From Liriodendron chinense (taxonomy: Eukaryota > Streptophyta > Magnoliopsida > Magnoliales > Magnoliaceae), in assembly GCA_003013855.2 (NCBI GenBank), contig ML058505.1, positions 3,775,331 to 3,839,330 on the forward strand: a stretch of DNA of 64,000 bases. Direction: 5' to 3'. Position numbers and translations under genes: made by a program. Shown here piece after piece: positions 25,477 through 38,600 of this stretch. Within the stretch, counting starts at the first letter, position 1; each line of letters opens with the position of its first letter. The notes under the pieces are model-generated. The model was not told the DNA's origin, did no database searches, and saw only the letters and a program-made list of their open reading frames with translations.

Positions 25477-25989
25477 GGGCGCGGATTTCCTGCGAAAGCG
25501 TTGCCCAGGAAGTTCCTGCGCTGGTAACCAAGGTGGGGCCTACAGTGATTATTTTGATGAATCCACCCCGTTAATCCGTTTTGAGATCTCATTTTAGGAC
25601 GTAAGAACAAAAATGAACCGGATCCAAGACTCAAGTGGGCCTCACTAAAGGAAAAGGTAGGTTAGTAAATTAGTACCGTGGAAACCTCTCTAGAATCCAC
25701 AGTGATGTTTATATGACATCCATACCGTTCATAACGTCACTACTACTTGAATGAACTGGAAACACAAATATTATCCTGATTCGAAACTCCTGTGGCTCCA
25801 CAATTATTTCAACTGTGGACGTTTAATCCTCACGTTTTCGGCCTAATTGATCTTGGATCCGGTTCATTTTTGTTCTCACGTCCTAAATTGAGCTCCCAAA
25901 ACTGATGGACGGGGTGGATTCATAAAAAAATATCACTGTAGGCCCCACCTTGGTTCCCAGCGCAGGAACTTCACAGGAAATCCGCGCCC
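25477..25989. mobile_element. Foldback element with long arms
   Basis: The left end GGGCGCGGATTTCCTG is exactly complementary to the right end. Further in, AAGTTCCTGCGCTGG and CCAAGGTGGGGCCTACAGTG also pair. The left arm carries an extra stretch of about 16 bases after GGATTTCCTG that is missing from the right arm. Confidence 0.7.
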
Positions 25990-26400
25990 TGGAAGAACCG
26001 AAGTAGCTGTACGTAAAACCTCCCAACTCACATCGTCCGTGTGAGGTTTGCTCCCAATACATCCCCACCGGCCCCAGCCTTTGATCTCATAAAAATACAA
26101 TGCCGAATGTGGATGCGTTAAAATTCTCAAAGCTTGGTAAATCTGAGACTTTAAAATCAATGGCCCACAAAAAAAACAAGCAGTCCATATTCGTTAGGAA
26201 AATTTAAATAATATAAATGCTTACGTATTCCACTAGGAAGTTATTTTAGTATATATCTCCCATCTGAGTTGAGACCAATCCTATAAACGGTAATACGACC
26301 CCGGATCTAACGGATATAGGCTCGATGTATCGTATTGTAATACGTGGGGGATGTATTCAAGCAACCTCCGTCCGTGTATGTTATGTTATCATGTCTCATT

Positions 26401-27005
26401 TAGGGCTCTCAATGGGTCGGATCTGGATCGGATCCAAGCTCCAAGTCCGTATATCTATAGACGGATCCGGATCCGATTCGGATCCAAAAGGTGATATCCA
26501 TATATGATCCATTTATAAATTGTTATATCCATTTCCGATCCAAAATTTATATAACCATCGAATTCGGGTCGGATCTAGGTCCAAATCCACCCAGTTACAA
26601 ATCTAAAAAAATATATAATCTAAAATATATAATATAATATATTTAATTTAGTAGAAAAATGATGCAAATCCCACTATTTACTATGGTATGGTGGACATGG
26701 CCTAAAATAATTTGTAAAAAAGATAGCCAGCATGAATATAACATATGCAGTAAGGTGACAATGAGTCGGATCTTAATCAGATTCGGATCAAACTTGGATA
26801 TGTTCCTGTGAATCCATATCCGGTCCATTTAAGTAATCGGACCTATTTTAAGATCCAAATCCGATCCATTTAACTAATCGGACCTATTTTAAGATCCAAA
26901 TCCGATCCATTTAACTAATCGGACCTATTTTAAGATCCAAATCTGCATTATACGGATTCAAAGTAAATCGAATCTCAGATCTGACCCGCTCCATTGAGAG
27001 CCCTA
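26401..27005. mobile_element. hAT-type MITE with 8-bp TSD
   Basis: The ends TAGGGCTCTCAATGG and CCATTGAGAGCCCTA are perfect terminal inverted repeats. The 8-base duplication GTCTCATT flanks them at 26393-26400 and 27006-27013, which is the hAT signature. The interior is rich in GGATCGGATC-like phrases and contains a run of about 41-bp units (AATCGGACCTATTTTAAG...) repeated three times near 26833-26942. No transposase. Confidence 0.88.
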
Positions 27006-27304
27006 GTCTCATTGTCTCATTCCCAATCTTACTCGCGCGAGTAAGAAAAGAGGCGATAGGACTGGCACGTGGATTGCCCATCGACACTGCCAGTAGCGAC
27101 TACCTATGTGTTTTATCCACACCGTCCATTCATTCTTTCAATTGTATCCTTTCAATCCCAACCGCTTCATGTGGCGTGGTTCACTTAAGCCTTCAAACTG
27201 CCTCTTTTTTTGGACTCATACCATTCAAATGATCTATCAAAATGGATGTATGGCATGGATAAAATATATACATCGTGGTGGCCCCACAGATCCCCTGATA
27301 GGAC

Positions 27305-27886
27305 TAGGGCTGTAAATGGTCAAGTTTAGCCAAAACCAAACCCACCCATCCACTAAATGGGTTTGGTCCAAATTTTTTACTCAGATCCTTTGACTAAATA
27401 GACGGGTCTCATAGTTAGATCTACGTCAACTCATCAAACTCATTCATAAATGAATTTAGATAAGGTAGAGTGAGTTCCACCAAGACCCACCCATTTACTA
27501 AATGGGTATGATCCAAATTTTAAGACCTAGACCCTTTTACTAAATGGACGGACCTTGGTTAGGTCCCAGTCAACTCATCAAACCTCTTTATAAGTGGGTC
27601 TAAGTCTGGTAGAGGGAGATCCACCCAGACCCATTTATAAATGGGCCGGATCTAATGGGTCTAATATGCAAGCATTTTTACCAGGCTTAAAACTTGGTCT
27701 GAGTGAGTTGGGCTAGATGGGTACCTTGAAAGATGGGTTCAGTTCAGGTCAGCCTAATATAAAGGAAACAGACTCGTTTAGCAACTGAGTTTGCTTTTGG
27801 ACGTAAACTCGTATCATTTAACAAATGAATTAAGTAAGAATTGGGTATGAGTATCCCATCAAGCCCGCTGACCCATTTACAGCCTT
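27305..27886. mobile_element. hAT-type MITE with 8-bp TSD
   Basis: The ends TAGGGCTGTAAATGG and CCATTTACAGCCTTA are near-perfect inverted repeats, flanked by GATAGGAC (27297-27304) and GACAGGAC (27887-27894). It belongs to the same terminal family as the element at 26401. The interior repeats TTTACTAAATGGG / CCAAATTTTAAG phrases and is non-coding. Confidence 0.85.
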
Positions 27887-27943
27887 AGACAGGACCGTCC
27901 TTCCCTAGATAGGTCCTGGAGGAGAGTACACTAGGTGAGACCC

Positions 27944-28458
27944 GGCCTCACACAAGACGGTGCGGCCCGTTACTGTGGGGTTATAGTGAAGCCTACCTTG
28001 ATGTATGTATTATGTATCCATGCCGTTCATCCATTTTTCCATATCATTATAGGGGCATTATCTTGAAAATGAATCATCCAATTATCAATTATCATCAGGT
28101 GGACTATAACATAAGAAAGAGTGGTCGTTGACCATCCTACCATTAAAAGCCTCTTAGGGCGCACGTTAATGTTTCCATAGTGTTTATTTACCACCTAATC
28201 TGCTGATAAGGTCACATAAGCCTGGATGTAGGGAAAAAACAAATATCGGCTTGATCCAAAACTTATGAGTTTCATTAATGGTCAATAACAACTGTTTCTC
28301 ATGATATGGTCCACTGGATGATTAGATCTGCTTCATTTTTGTCATAATGCCCTAAAATGATCTGGAAAAACGGATGAACGGTGTGGATTCATGATAAATA
28401 CATCAAGGTGGGCCCCACGGAAATTCACGATAAGGGCCGCACCGTCTTGTGTGAGGCC
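27944..28458. mobile_element. Foldback element
   Basis: The left terminus GGCCTCACACAAGACGGTGC is exactly complementary to the right terminus ending TGTGTGAGGCC. The arms continue with the family core (GTTCATCC / GGATGAACGG; TTATAGGGGCATTA / TAATGCCCTAAAATG). It starts about 58 bases after the hAT MITE. No coding capacity. Confidence 0.8.
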
Positions 28459-28889
28459 CGGTTTTAACTTAATCCGCCCTCGTCCTGGTGCCGGTAGTAC
28501 CCAATACGCGTCCGACTGGCGGGGGTAGCACCCAATCCACGTCCTCCGGCAGCAAGCACAGGTCAGGCTCACAACGAATTACCCGATCCTCGTCCGAGCC
28601 GTTTCCAGGATATACTCGGGTTTTGACTTCGATAAGTGGAGCCATGGTCCAGGGAATCCAGACCATCGATCCGGACCCACTGTGGATACACTGTACCATC
28701 GATCTGAAAGACTATACGGAGCAGGGTCTGACCACTGCACGGGTGCAATGATCCAGTGGCCTGTATTACTGAATTAAGGGCCCCACCTCGTCGGAGCTTT
28801 AGAAATCAGACAGCTAAAATTCTTCAATCAGGGGCCTTTCATGCAAGGCCCACCAGACAGGACATGATCGTCTATAACACCAGTTTTAC

Positions 28890-29340
28890 ACAGGCGTAAA
28901 CCAGCCAAGCTCAGTGGGTCCCACCATTTTGAATCTGTAAATCCACTCTGTCCATCAGGTGAGAACCCGTGTTTCAACCGTACATATAAAATATCAGCCT
29001 GATAGAAAACTCCTATGGGCTACACGAACAAAAACCGTGTAAATTGCTCCTAAAACCTGTAAGTTCACACCGTGTTTACCGCCTGAGTTTTGCATTATGC
29101 TGATTTTTATTAACGGGTTTTATGAACGTTATAAAACATGGTGGCCCAATACGCAAACCAATGGTTGGCATTTCATCCCCACTTTTCCCTGTGGTGTGGC
29201 CCACTAGATTTTTGGATCTCGCTGATTTTTCTCTTCAGGTTCTAGAATCGATGAGTAGAACCTGATGGACGGAGTGGATTTCACATATTCAACATGGTGG
29301 GCCCCACAGAACTGGATGCTTTACGCGCTGCGCAAAAGAG
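28890..29340. mobile_element. Foldback element abutting the MRS2-7 promoter
   Basis: The left arm GTGGGTCCCACCATTTTGAA ... AAATCCACTCTGTCCATC pairs with the right arm ...CTGATGGACGGAGTGGATTT ... CAACATGGTGGGCCCCAC, and weaker pairing continues outwards to both ends. The right end stops about 28 bases before the TATA box of the MRS2-7 gene. Confidence 0.65.
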
Positions 29341-29368
29341 GCTGCAGGAGGATTCCCGTCCCCCCAGA

Positions 29369-29375
29369 TATAAAA
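29369..29375 (+). promoter_or_regulatory. TATA box of MRS2-7
   Basis: TATAAAA follows a C-rich tract, about 244 bases upstream of the MRS2-7 ATG, leaving room for a leader of about 210 bases. It is the best core-promoter match upstream of the gene, inferred from sequence only. Confidence 0.5.
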
Positions 29376-29612
29376 GGTTCGCATGCTCCAGGCACCGCCA
29401 TCACGTGTGCGTAAGTACCAAAGAGAGGTACATCGCGATGAACCCAGAATCTCCACAGCTCTAAAACCGTTTTGTTCTTCCTGCAGGGATTCCTCTCGCT
29501 CCGACATTGGCCATGTAAGCTGTCCGGACCTTCCAGAAAACCCAAACTCCAAAGTTCCGATACCTTCCGTTCATTTCCTTTCCTATCGTTGATGTGAAAT
29601 CCAACGGTCCAA

Positions 29613-32600
29613 ATGGCTCGAGACGGATACATCATCCCGGCCGACCCTCAGGCCGCTCTAAAGAAGAAAACAGCCGTGTCGAGGAGCTGGATACTGCTAG
29701 ATTGCACCGGCGAGGGCACGATCCTGGACGTCGACAAGTACGCTATCATGCACCGGGTTCAGATTCACGCTCGTGATCTTCGGATCCTCGACCCACTTTT
29801 ATCCTATCCGTCTACGATTTTAGGACGAGAGCGGGCCATTGTTCTAAATCTCGAGGTGAATTTCCGGTCCTTCTTGTAATTTCGATGACTCTTAGATGCT
29901 ATTATTTCTATTTTTTTTCGTATTTTTGTAATTTTTTTTCTTTTTTTGGATCTCTTCGAAAGCAGCATATCAAGGCTATAATCACTGCAGAAGAGGTACG
30001 CAATCGTTAACATTTTTAATCTGTATTTTCTTTTTATTTCTTTCCTTTTTTTAATCTGTATTGTCAATGCTGTGTTATTTTATAAAAGAAATGCAACTTC
30101 TGAATTTTTATTATTTTTTTTTGTTGTTGGTTTTTGGTCTGGAGTAGAGACTTGTGAAAACTGCGTTTGGATGTTCGATTGAACTCAATTGCTATAATTC
30201 AGTTCAGTAACCACATGGCCAAAAGTTGGGCTACCGACATACTATTCGCAGTAGGAATTTGCTGAAATTGGTTCCACAACTGTTGCAAATCCAATTTGAA
30301 ATGTGTTGAATTGCAATTGGGGGTTTTGGCTGTTGTTATGAATTAAATGTTGCCACCCCCACTTTGGGAATTTCCTTGGCTGTTTTGGATCTACGAGGAA
30401 TTGCGGACATTCAGTTCATTAAAGAGGAAATGACAAAAATAAAAATAAAAATCCTTGTACTCATAATAATTAGAAAGTAACCCTTAAGTTGCAATTACAT
30501 TCCTTTCAAGTCCAAATTGAATATACAATAATTACAGTTTGGATGTAGGCCTTCAATGTGTCCTTGATAGAGTGGAATGGTGGATATGGAATAGGATTCG
30601 TGTAGCCAACACAATTAATTGGGATAAGGCTTAGCTGATGATGATAATGCGCGTAGACCTTCAATATGAGTGCTAAGAAATTACAATCTGGTCATTTCTA
30701 CTTTATCAGGCTGATGATTGCAATTCAATTGGATAGTGGATCCAAATTCTCCTATCACGAATTGAATAAGTTGCAATTAAGCCCAGTTGAGATCCAAACC
30801 CACCCCAAAACAAGCATTTGTGGCGGTTGATTGAAATAAATGATTTTTTTACCTAGCAAGGGTACAGGTGGGGCCCACCTTTCAGTAATCTAAATGGTGC
30901 AGCCCACCTTTCAGTAATCTACGTGGTGGGGCCCATCATGGGATTGGCCATGCTCCAAGATTTCACCCATTGGGTTATGTAAGCCATCTGAAAGTGACAA
31001 GCAAATGGACTGAGGCCAATGGACAACATTTGGAGGGGAACCATCTGATTGCATAGATTTTTCAGTTACTCCCATCCATGATGGCCCCTGTTATGTGAAT
31101 GTTCTCGAATGCCCAAAGGTGGGACCCCCAGGTGTAGTCTGTTGGTTCGATAAATTGCTCAATCACATACTGCATTTTCCTCTTGATAAATGTAGAGCTT
31201 TGATTGAACTATTCAGTTTTTGTTTATAGCTGAATTTAAAAAAGATGGACTGTTTGATGTGAAAGGAGGAATTCCATTTAGAATTTGATTGAATGCATGG
31301 ACTCAGGTCTTGAAACTTGGGCTGTAATTGAGTCTGCAGAAATGATCAGACTGTTGAAATGAAAAAAGGGAAACAAGTATGGATATTTGAGGAGGAAAGT
31401 GGGAATTTTCGTTTGGGATTGAGTGATTTCAGATATGAAGTCCTAATTATAGGGTTGGACTTTTGAGTCTCCAGTTTTTATCAGGCCAAATGTAAGGCAA
31501 AAGGAAACGAAAAGGAAGATAGAAATTTGGAAAGGGGGAATTTTTTTTATGAATTGAGTGATTTGAAGCATACAGGATCGTGCTTTATTTGGTTATAAGA
31601 AGAGGGATTCCCTTTAGATTTGGTGATTTCAGGCATGTAGACTCATGTTCTAAATTTCTTGGTAGTAATTAAAGCATCCACGTTTTGTCAGGCCCATAAA
31701 AAAGGAAAAAGGAAAAATGGGAAGTTTGATACAGAAAAGGAGTTGTTTAGAATTGAGCAGTACCAAGTATCAAGGATAATGTTCCAATTATCCAAGCTGT
31801 AGTTTGAGTGTCCATATTTTGACCTGTGGAATTTAAGTAATTCCAACTTCCAAGTATGGATAATCACATCCCAGTTACCCATGTTGTAATTCAAGTCTCC
31901 AGTTTTCATTTGATCAAAAAACAAAGGGGGAAAAAAAAAGATAAAGAAACTCCTGTTCATACTGGTTAGTTTGTAGCTTTCTAAAGTTTTTTTTTTTTTT
32001 GGATCAATAATGAATTTATTAAAAGGGAGTTTCTTTTGAGTAGGTGTTGCTTCGAGATCCCATGGATGATAATGTCATTCCCATTGTTGAGGAGCTTCGA
32101 AGGCGTTTGCCACCTGCAAATATCATTCACCAGGCACAGGGAGACGGGAGGGAACACCCAAGCGGGCAAAATGATGCTGAAGCTGGCGAGGAAGATGGTA
32201 TGTCAATATACTAATGTTTTTCTGGTATTTGTCTGTGGTGTTGACTTTGCCTCTTGATGTTTGAACTAATGTTTTTCTGGTGTTTGTCTGTGGTGTTGAC
32301 TTTGCCTCTGGATGTTTTAACTAACTTCACTTCTTTCTTTATTTCTTTCTTTTGTTTTGGAAAATATGTGATTGCTTTTAATGCAAGTGGATAGTGGATC
32401 CCCACGAACTTGCATGCGACCCACATGGTCACACATGTGATCCCACATCGGGCTCATGTGAGAGGAATTACTGTGGTTGTTATTTTTTGGAAAATAAAGG
32501 TGAAAGACCAAATTATTCTCACTTATGGGCTACTAGTGAAAGGCATTGTAAGTGTGGGCATTCTCATCTTTTCATCTAGCATTATGGTTTTTTTAAATAT

Positions 32601-35600
32601 TTGAAATTATGTAAGTCCCTTATAGGATGTGTGACTCTTCTTGGAGCTTAAGTTTGTTGAAAAAAAGGGAAAAAGAAAAAAGTGTCTTCTCTTACGCATA
32701 TGTTGCATGTGCTGCCTGTTCTCAGCATGATTGCTATATTTATTCTTCATTTTAGCAAACTCCAGTGCTTCCAGTTGCGTAAGCTTTTTAGTATGATCAA
32801 CTCTTTTCATTTTATATTTTTTATTTTAGAATTGATTTTGCTTTCTTTCGCCTAGATGTGCTATTGTTTGACGTCCTGATGGGGCTGACTCATGCAATGT
32901 AGAGTCTCCATTTGAGTTCCGGGCCCTGGAGGTAGCCTTGGAAGCCATTTGCAGCTTTCTCGATGCACGTACCACAGAACTGGAGACTGCTGCTTACCCA
33001 GCTTTAGATGAGCTGACCTCCAAGGTAACTGGATTCCTTTTCAATCTATTTTATGACCTTTTAATTTGGCTGAGAAAACAAAACTGAGTGGTGATTTGTT
33101 AGCATATTCGAGAAAGATCTTTTCTATGTTACAAATGTGACTTGGATGAATGTCTCATTTTGGCTGGGAGATGATATGTAGGTTGAATTTTAAGGAATTT
33201 TAGGTTTGGAGTAAATTGGAGTATGTTACATGCTTACATACATAAGCCCAGATAATTTCAATCCTGCCACAAACCCCTCAATGAGTCCTAGGGCTGTCAA
33301 TGGTCCGGGCTTGGGGTTGGTCTCAACCCTGATTTTAAACTGTTTTGGGCTGGGCCGTTAGGCCGGGCCTATTCAAAATTAGATTTTCAGGACAAGCCCA
33401 GCCCATTGATACCCCTATCAATGACACATGTACTTTGTCAATTTTGCTACCCTGAGTAGTTTTTTTTTTTTTTTTTAAATCTTGATGAACTATGTATCTA
33501 GCCTATTTCCACCTTAGTTGATGAAACCTTATAAAACTTGCTTATTTATATAATAAACCTTAGAGGACTTTCAGGTTGAAATGGGTGCATCCCACTAGTT
33601 TTCATGCAGTATTTAAATCTCTGAAACAATGTCAGTCACTTCAACCCATTGCCAGTAGGCATCATGTGGATCTTGCAGGTTGCAATCCTTGTAGTGAATG
33701 AAATGTTGACCTCCTCAGTCTTTGCTTTGTTATGATGCTTTCATATCCTTGAATCATGATTGACATATTACAAATTCATCTAAGATGAGATACAAACTCA
33801 GTAGCTTGCTATTCTCCCAGGTGATACTGCGGAGTGGAAATTTAACTTGTGCTATCAAAACAAGACTTCCTCATCTAAGTTATGTTCTTAGTTAGCAAAA
33901 CTCCATTTTGAATGGTGTTTTTGAAAGAAAGAAAGAAAGACACTTGTGAAAGAAACTTCCAAGTTATGTTCTTCCTTTTCTAAGTTATTTTCTTTTCTTT
34001 TCTTTTTTTTGAAAAAAAATGCATTTTATTGAGGACATTTTTTTGGGTGGCAATTAAAAAATAAAGATCGGTGGTCACCATGAATTGAGAAGAAGGTGGG
34101 AATGTTTTGTAGAGATGGATTGATTTATGATAAGGAAGGATTTAAGAGAGCCAAAGAATTATATTCACCCACTATTTGATTACCTATATGCATTACTGCT
34201 AATGCACATAGAAATTCTAATATATTAATTGAAGTTTTCTATTTCAACATCATTTATTTATTTATATACCACACACATATCATAAGCTGTTTTTTTTTTT
34301 TTTTTTTCACGAACTGTATCGAACCCAAACTTTTCATTTTCCGAATTTTGGGGTTTCCACTTCTTTGACCATTTTTTACTATGTTCTTAATGATTTAGAC
34401 CAAATTAAACTTGAACATCTCCTGAACAATTTTTTTGCCATATGTTGTTTTCCTAACTATGTGCTCTGCCGATGCTGTTTCTTTTATTTCTTTTCATGTG
34501 CTAAATTTCTTTTCTTCTTCTGTCAAATTTGTTTGCGGATGCAGATTAGCAGTCGTAACTTGGATCGCGTGCGCAAGTTGAAGAGTGCAATGACAAGGTT
34601 GACTGCTCGAGTTCAAAAGGTATGACTTTCTTTCCTTCGCAATCTTTTACTTTTGTAGTAATTCCATACTTGTATTTTTCTACGGTGTGTATCAATATCT
34701 CCTTAATGCCATGTACCAAATGGTAATGGTAAAATTCCTTGCTAATTCGGATTTTACCAAATAATGCCTCCACGATTGGAAATTATTGAGCAGTACTTGC
34801 AGGTGTTAAATTACCAAAATGTCGCCTCCACAATTGGAAATTACTGAGCGGTACTTTGGAGGTGTAAAATTACCAAAATGTCGCCTCCACAATTGGAAAT
34901 TACTGTGGGGTACTTCGGAGGTGTTAAATTACCAAAACATCTCATTTATTATTATTATTATTATATTTATATTTATTATTTTGCTTTAGAAAGTGTTGAA
35001 GTCAAGAAGTGTGGGACCCAATTGGCATGTGTACGACTTCCAAGGCATCCAATAGATGCCCCCCACCATGATGATCAGATGAACAAAAATTATGGAGAAT
35101 CCAGTCATTGGGTGGGCCACACCATAAAAAATAATTTACTCCATCCAAATTCATTTGTAACCCATCCAATGATTTGATAGGCCCAATTTTTTGTTTGGGT
35201 GGTCATCATGTTCGGTTGCATATGTTATTGGGTTGGATGTCATACACAGACCACGTGGCCCCTACAGTTCTTGACTTGGACTTTTTAAAGAAAAACTAAT
35301 TGAGGGTCACTTCTCAATAAATAAATAAGTAAAAAACACTAATTGAGGGTCACTTCTCAATAAATAAATAAGTAAAAAGCACTAATTGAGGGCATTTCGG
35401 TAATTCTCTCTCAAAAAGCACCTGTCAGGCAATTTGATTCACAAAGACATTATTTCATCAAATCAGAACTTTTGAGGAATTTTCCATAAAAATCCAAACA
35501 AAAAACAAAAAAACAAAAACTTAGAAACATTGAAAAATGGTTGGTGATGTTATCTGTACCTTAAAAAAAAGTTTTTCGTTTTTCTAGTTATCAATAAAAC

Positions 35601-38600
35601 ATAACACCTGCCCTATCATGGTTTCTATTTACCTGACCTTCACTATAAGCAGTAGGAGATTAATTACTGGCTTATAGGCTCTATCAATTATTTACTGTTG
35701 ATACTTGATACATTAGAACTTCCATTAGCTTATATGATATGGCTATTGATGTCTGTTAGCTGGCTCAAGGCCTGTCCGGATGTTGGGCTTCTGGGATTAT
35801 AGCCGATTTCCTCACTTGCAACTTTTGGTAGGTCCCAAGTATTTAGCTATCCAAACATCACTCTAGGCTTCTAAATAGAGAGGTAAATTGCTTCCTGATA
35901 TTCCTGCCATCTCATTCTTCAGTACTGTTAAACTTCCAAAGCACATGATATTTGTCAATTGTTCATCCTCCTGTTGAAACATCCAAAAGGTTCTTCAAAG
36001 ACCACAACACTTCATATGCAGTAACTCTCAAGGTCTCTTGCTGTGGTTTTCCTGTTCTTTACTTGCAAAGGTCTCGAGTCTCTTCACAACCTCCACGTCT
36101 CTTGCAATCTCAATAGTTTCCTTTGTACTCCCTCATGCCACCTGTAAAGTGGTTCAGCTAGCTATGCATGTCCCATGGGTCTCGTAGTGTATACAACGGA
36201 TTTGGATTTGCTGTTTGAGTTTTATAGCTTCTAAGGTATTAGGAGACTCACTTGGTTTCTGTGCTCTCGTTTTGACCCAGTTCTGTCTCCTACAATTGCA
36301 TACATAATTCAAGTCCTTTTCCAGTCAGTAATCAAAAGAATAGGTGCTTCTTGGCTAACACATTTCCACCCAAATGTGCCTTCTTAAACCTTACTCTTAT
36401 CTTCCATCCCAATGCTCAAGAACTTGAATAACATGCCACCCTATTTTTTAACTCTCTTGTATCCTACTTATTACCCTAGAAAACCTGAGCCACTGTGCCA
36501 GGCAGACTACTCTGATCCCAACTCCTCCCTAGGAAAACTAATTCAATCCAGTCCAAGACTTTTTTTTTTCCCCTCTTTACAGCTTTCTTTCAATTCCTTT
36601 GACCTTGAGAGATTGCAATTCAAACACCAATATTTGTTGGCCTTAGGCAGTGGATGGTGTCTACTCCACAAGGTTGTAATTCTTACACTGTTTTGGTGAG
36701 CATGGACACTCATATTCTGGAGGAATGGTGATCTTCAGTAATGATCCAAGCATTGCAACTAATTGTCCATTGACCAAATGACCCCATCACTGCTCATGGG
36801 CACTTGAACCATTAGAAATATGACTCGCTTTACCTATATCTTACCATTGAATTGCTAATGTCAGCTGATGTTCTCAAAACTGATGTTCTCTAAGCTCTAA
36901 GGTACATGTTATATTCCTACAATCTGGATGGGCAATATGACTTCGCTTTCCCTTTTCCTTTTGGTTGGATGGATAATATGTTGCCTCGATATTTGTTGAA
37001 AAAAACCTTTGCAATGATGCGTTCTGTAATTCTGGTTCTACTATTATTGGAAGTGAGCTCTTGCTCTGCAATATCCATCACGCAACATTCTGATCACTAT
37101 TCCACAGGTTATGATTGCATTTGACATTGTGCGGAAGGATTTTAAACACAGCCACCTTGGCAGATAGGCCAATATCATCTATGTTGTAATTTTATTTATC
37201 TCTTCATGTTCATCCAAAAACTTTTGAATCCTTTATAAAAAATGAAACTTCCAAAGTTTAAACATGAAGTGGGTCTTCCACAAGACGCTTGACAGTGTGG
37301 TTGCCAGGTAAGAGGTGGCCCTTTCAATGACAGGGGGTCAATTCTATGGAAGCTGCTCCTGGCAGTTTGTTGGGCCATATGGAAAGAAATAAGTAGAAGG
37401 ATATGAGAAGATTTTGCCACCTAGGAGAAAGATTTCAAAATGCATCAAAAGCAACTTATCAGTTGGATTCTCCTTGACAAGGAGAATCGAAGGCGGTTCT
37501 CTTGATGTAACAAATGGCATCCAATGCCCGCAGAACCCACCAAGGTACTCCCCCCCTTGAATAGGGTTCCAGGAGGAACTTGGGAGGAGTTGCAGGGGGT
37601 GCAGGGTGAGGCTGCCTTAAATGGCTAGCCCGCCGTGCAGGTCTTAGATAGGCGGTGGCGGGTCGCAAGACCCCTGCAAACCTCGAGATGACTCCCGGTA
37701 GACCGGTTGGGGGGAACGTTGGGGCACACCCCCAGCGTCTGGCTGGATGCCACCACTGGGTGAAATTCCCAGGGGAAAGTGACCTTTCACCCCCCCCAAT
37801 GCCCGCAGAACCCCAGAAGTTATCTTTTGTCTTTGATGAAATTCACTTCATTGCTTCTAGACTAGATGTATCGTTTACCCACATTTGTAGAGAAGCAAAT
37901 TCTTTAGCGGATGGTTTTGTTAGGGAAGAATTGTCCCTCCCTGCTCATTGTCGGGAATTCAATCATCATCCCCTGATTTTTATTTATTTGTTTACTTTTT
38001 GTCTGTTTGCATAAACTTTTTCATCACTCGTCCAAAAAAAAATCATATTTTAACAATTCCTCCTCAATCACAATCATGGCCATTGAACTGTTTTGTCAAA
38101 GCAGTGATATAGTGTGAGCTGTTACATCATCGTAGATGTCTTTGTAATGTTTGCTTGGCTTGTTCAATGACCTATTGTTTAACTAAGGATATGGTCCTTG
38201 ATAGAATGGATGCTGGTACAGGATTCATGTAGCCAATCCCAATTACTTGGAATAAGGCTTTGATGATGATGATGTGATGATGAATGTTCAATGACTGGCT
38301 GCTCCACCTGACATCAACCCTCCTCTACTATGGTAAGGACCGGCTGATGCAATTGATACCAGGTGGAATTTTTTCGTTCACATGTAAATGGTATTCTGTT
38401 ACATGATTTGAAAAATCGCAGCCACTCTTTGGAGAGGTAGATGGTAATTAATGACTGGTTGAGGAACACTTACCATTTTGCCTTGAGTAGATAGTGCGGA
38501 TCTTCAACTGAGATTGGCTTGACTAGAACCACGCATAGATGTGATCCTCAATTTCTTGCATTTTTCATTGGTATTTGAGCTCTCAGCATCAGTAGGAAGC

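Noticed and set aside
28459..28760. GC-rich segment before the MRS2-7 promoter considered as a coding exon or CpG-type promoter
   Set aside because: The frames show no family similarity, and the stretch contains foldback-type phrases and duplicated GTAGCACCCAAT-like pieces, so it is more likely repeat-derived.
38280..38300. ATGATGATG runs (also near 38220, 40925, 59875) as regulatory repeats
   Set aside because: Short trinucleotide runs within repeated phrases of the type GGATAAGGCTT...GATGATGATG, common in this genome; no function can be supported.
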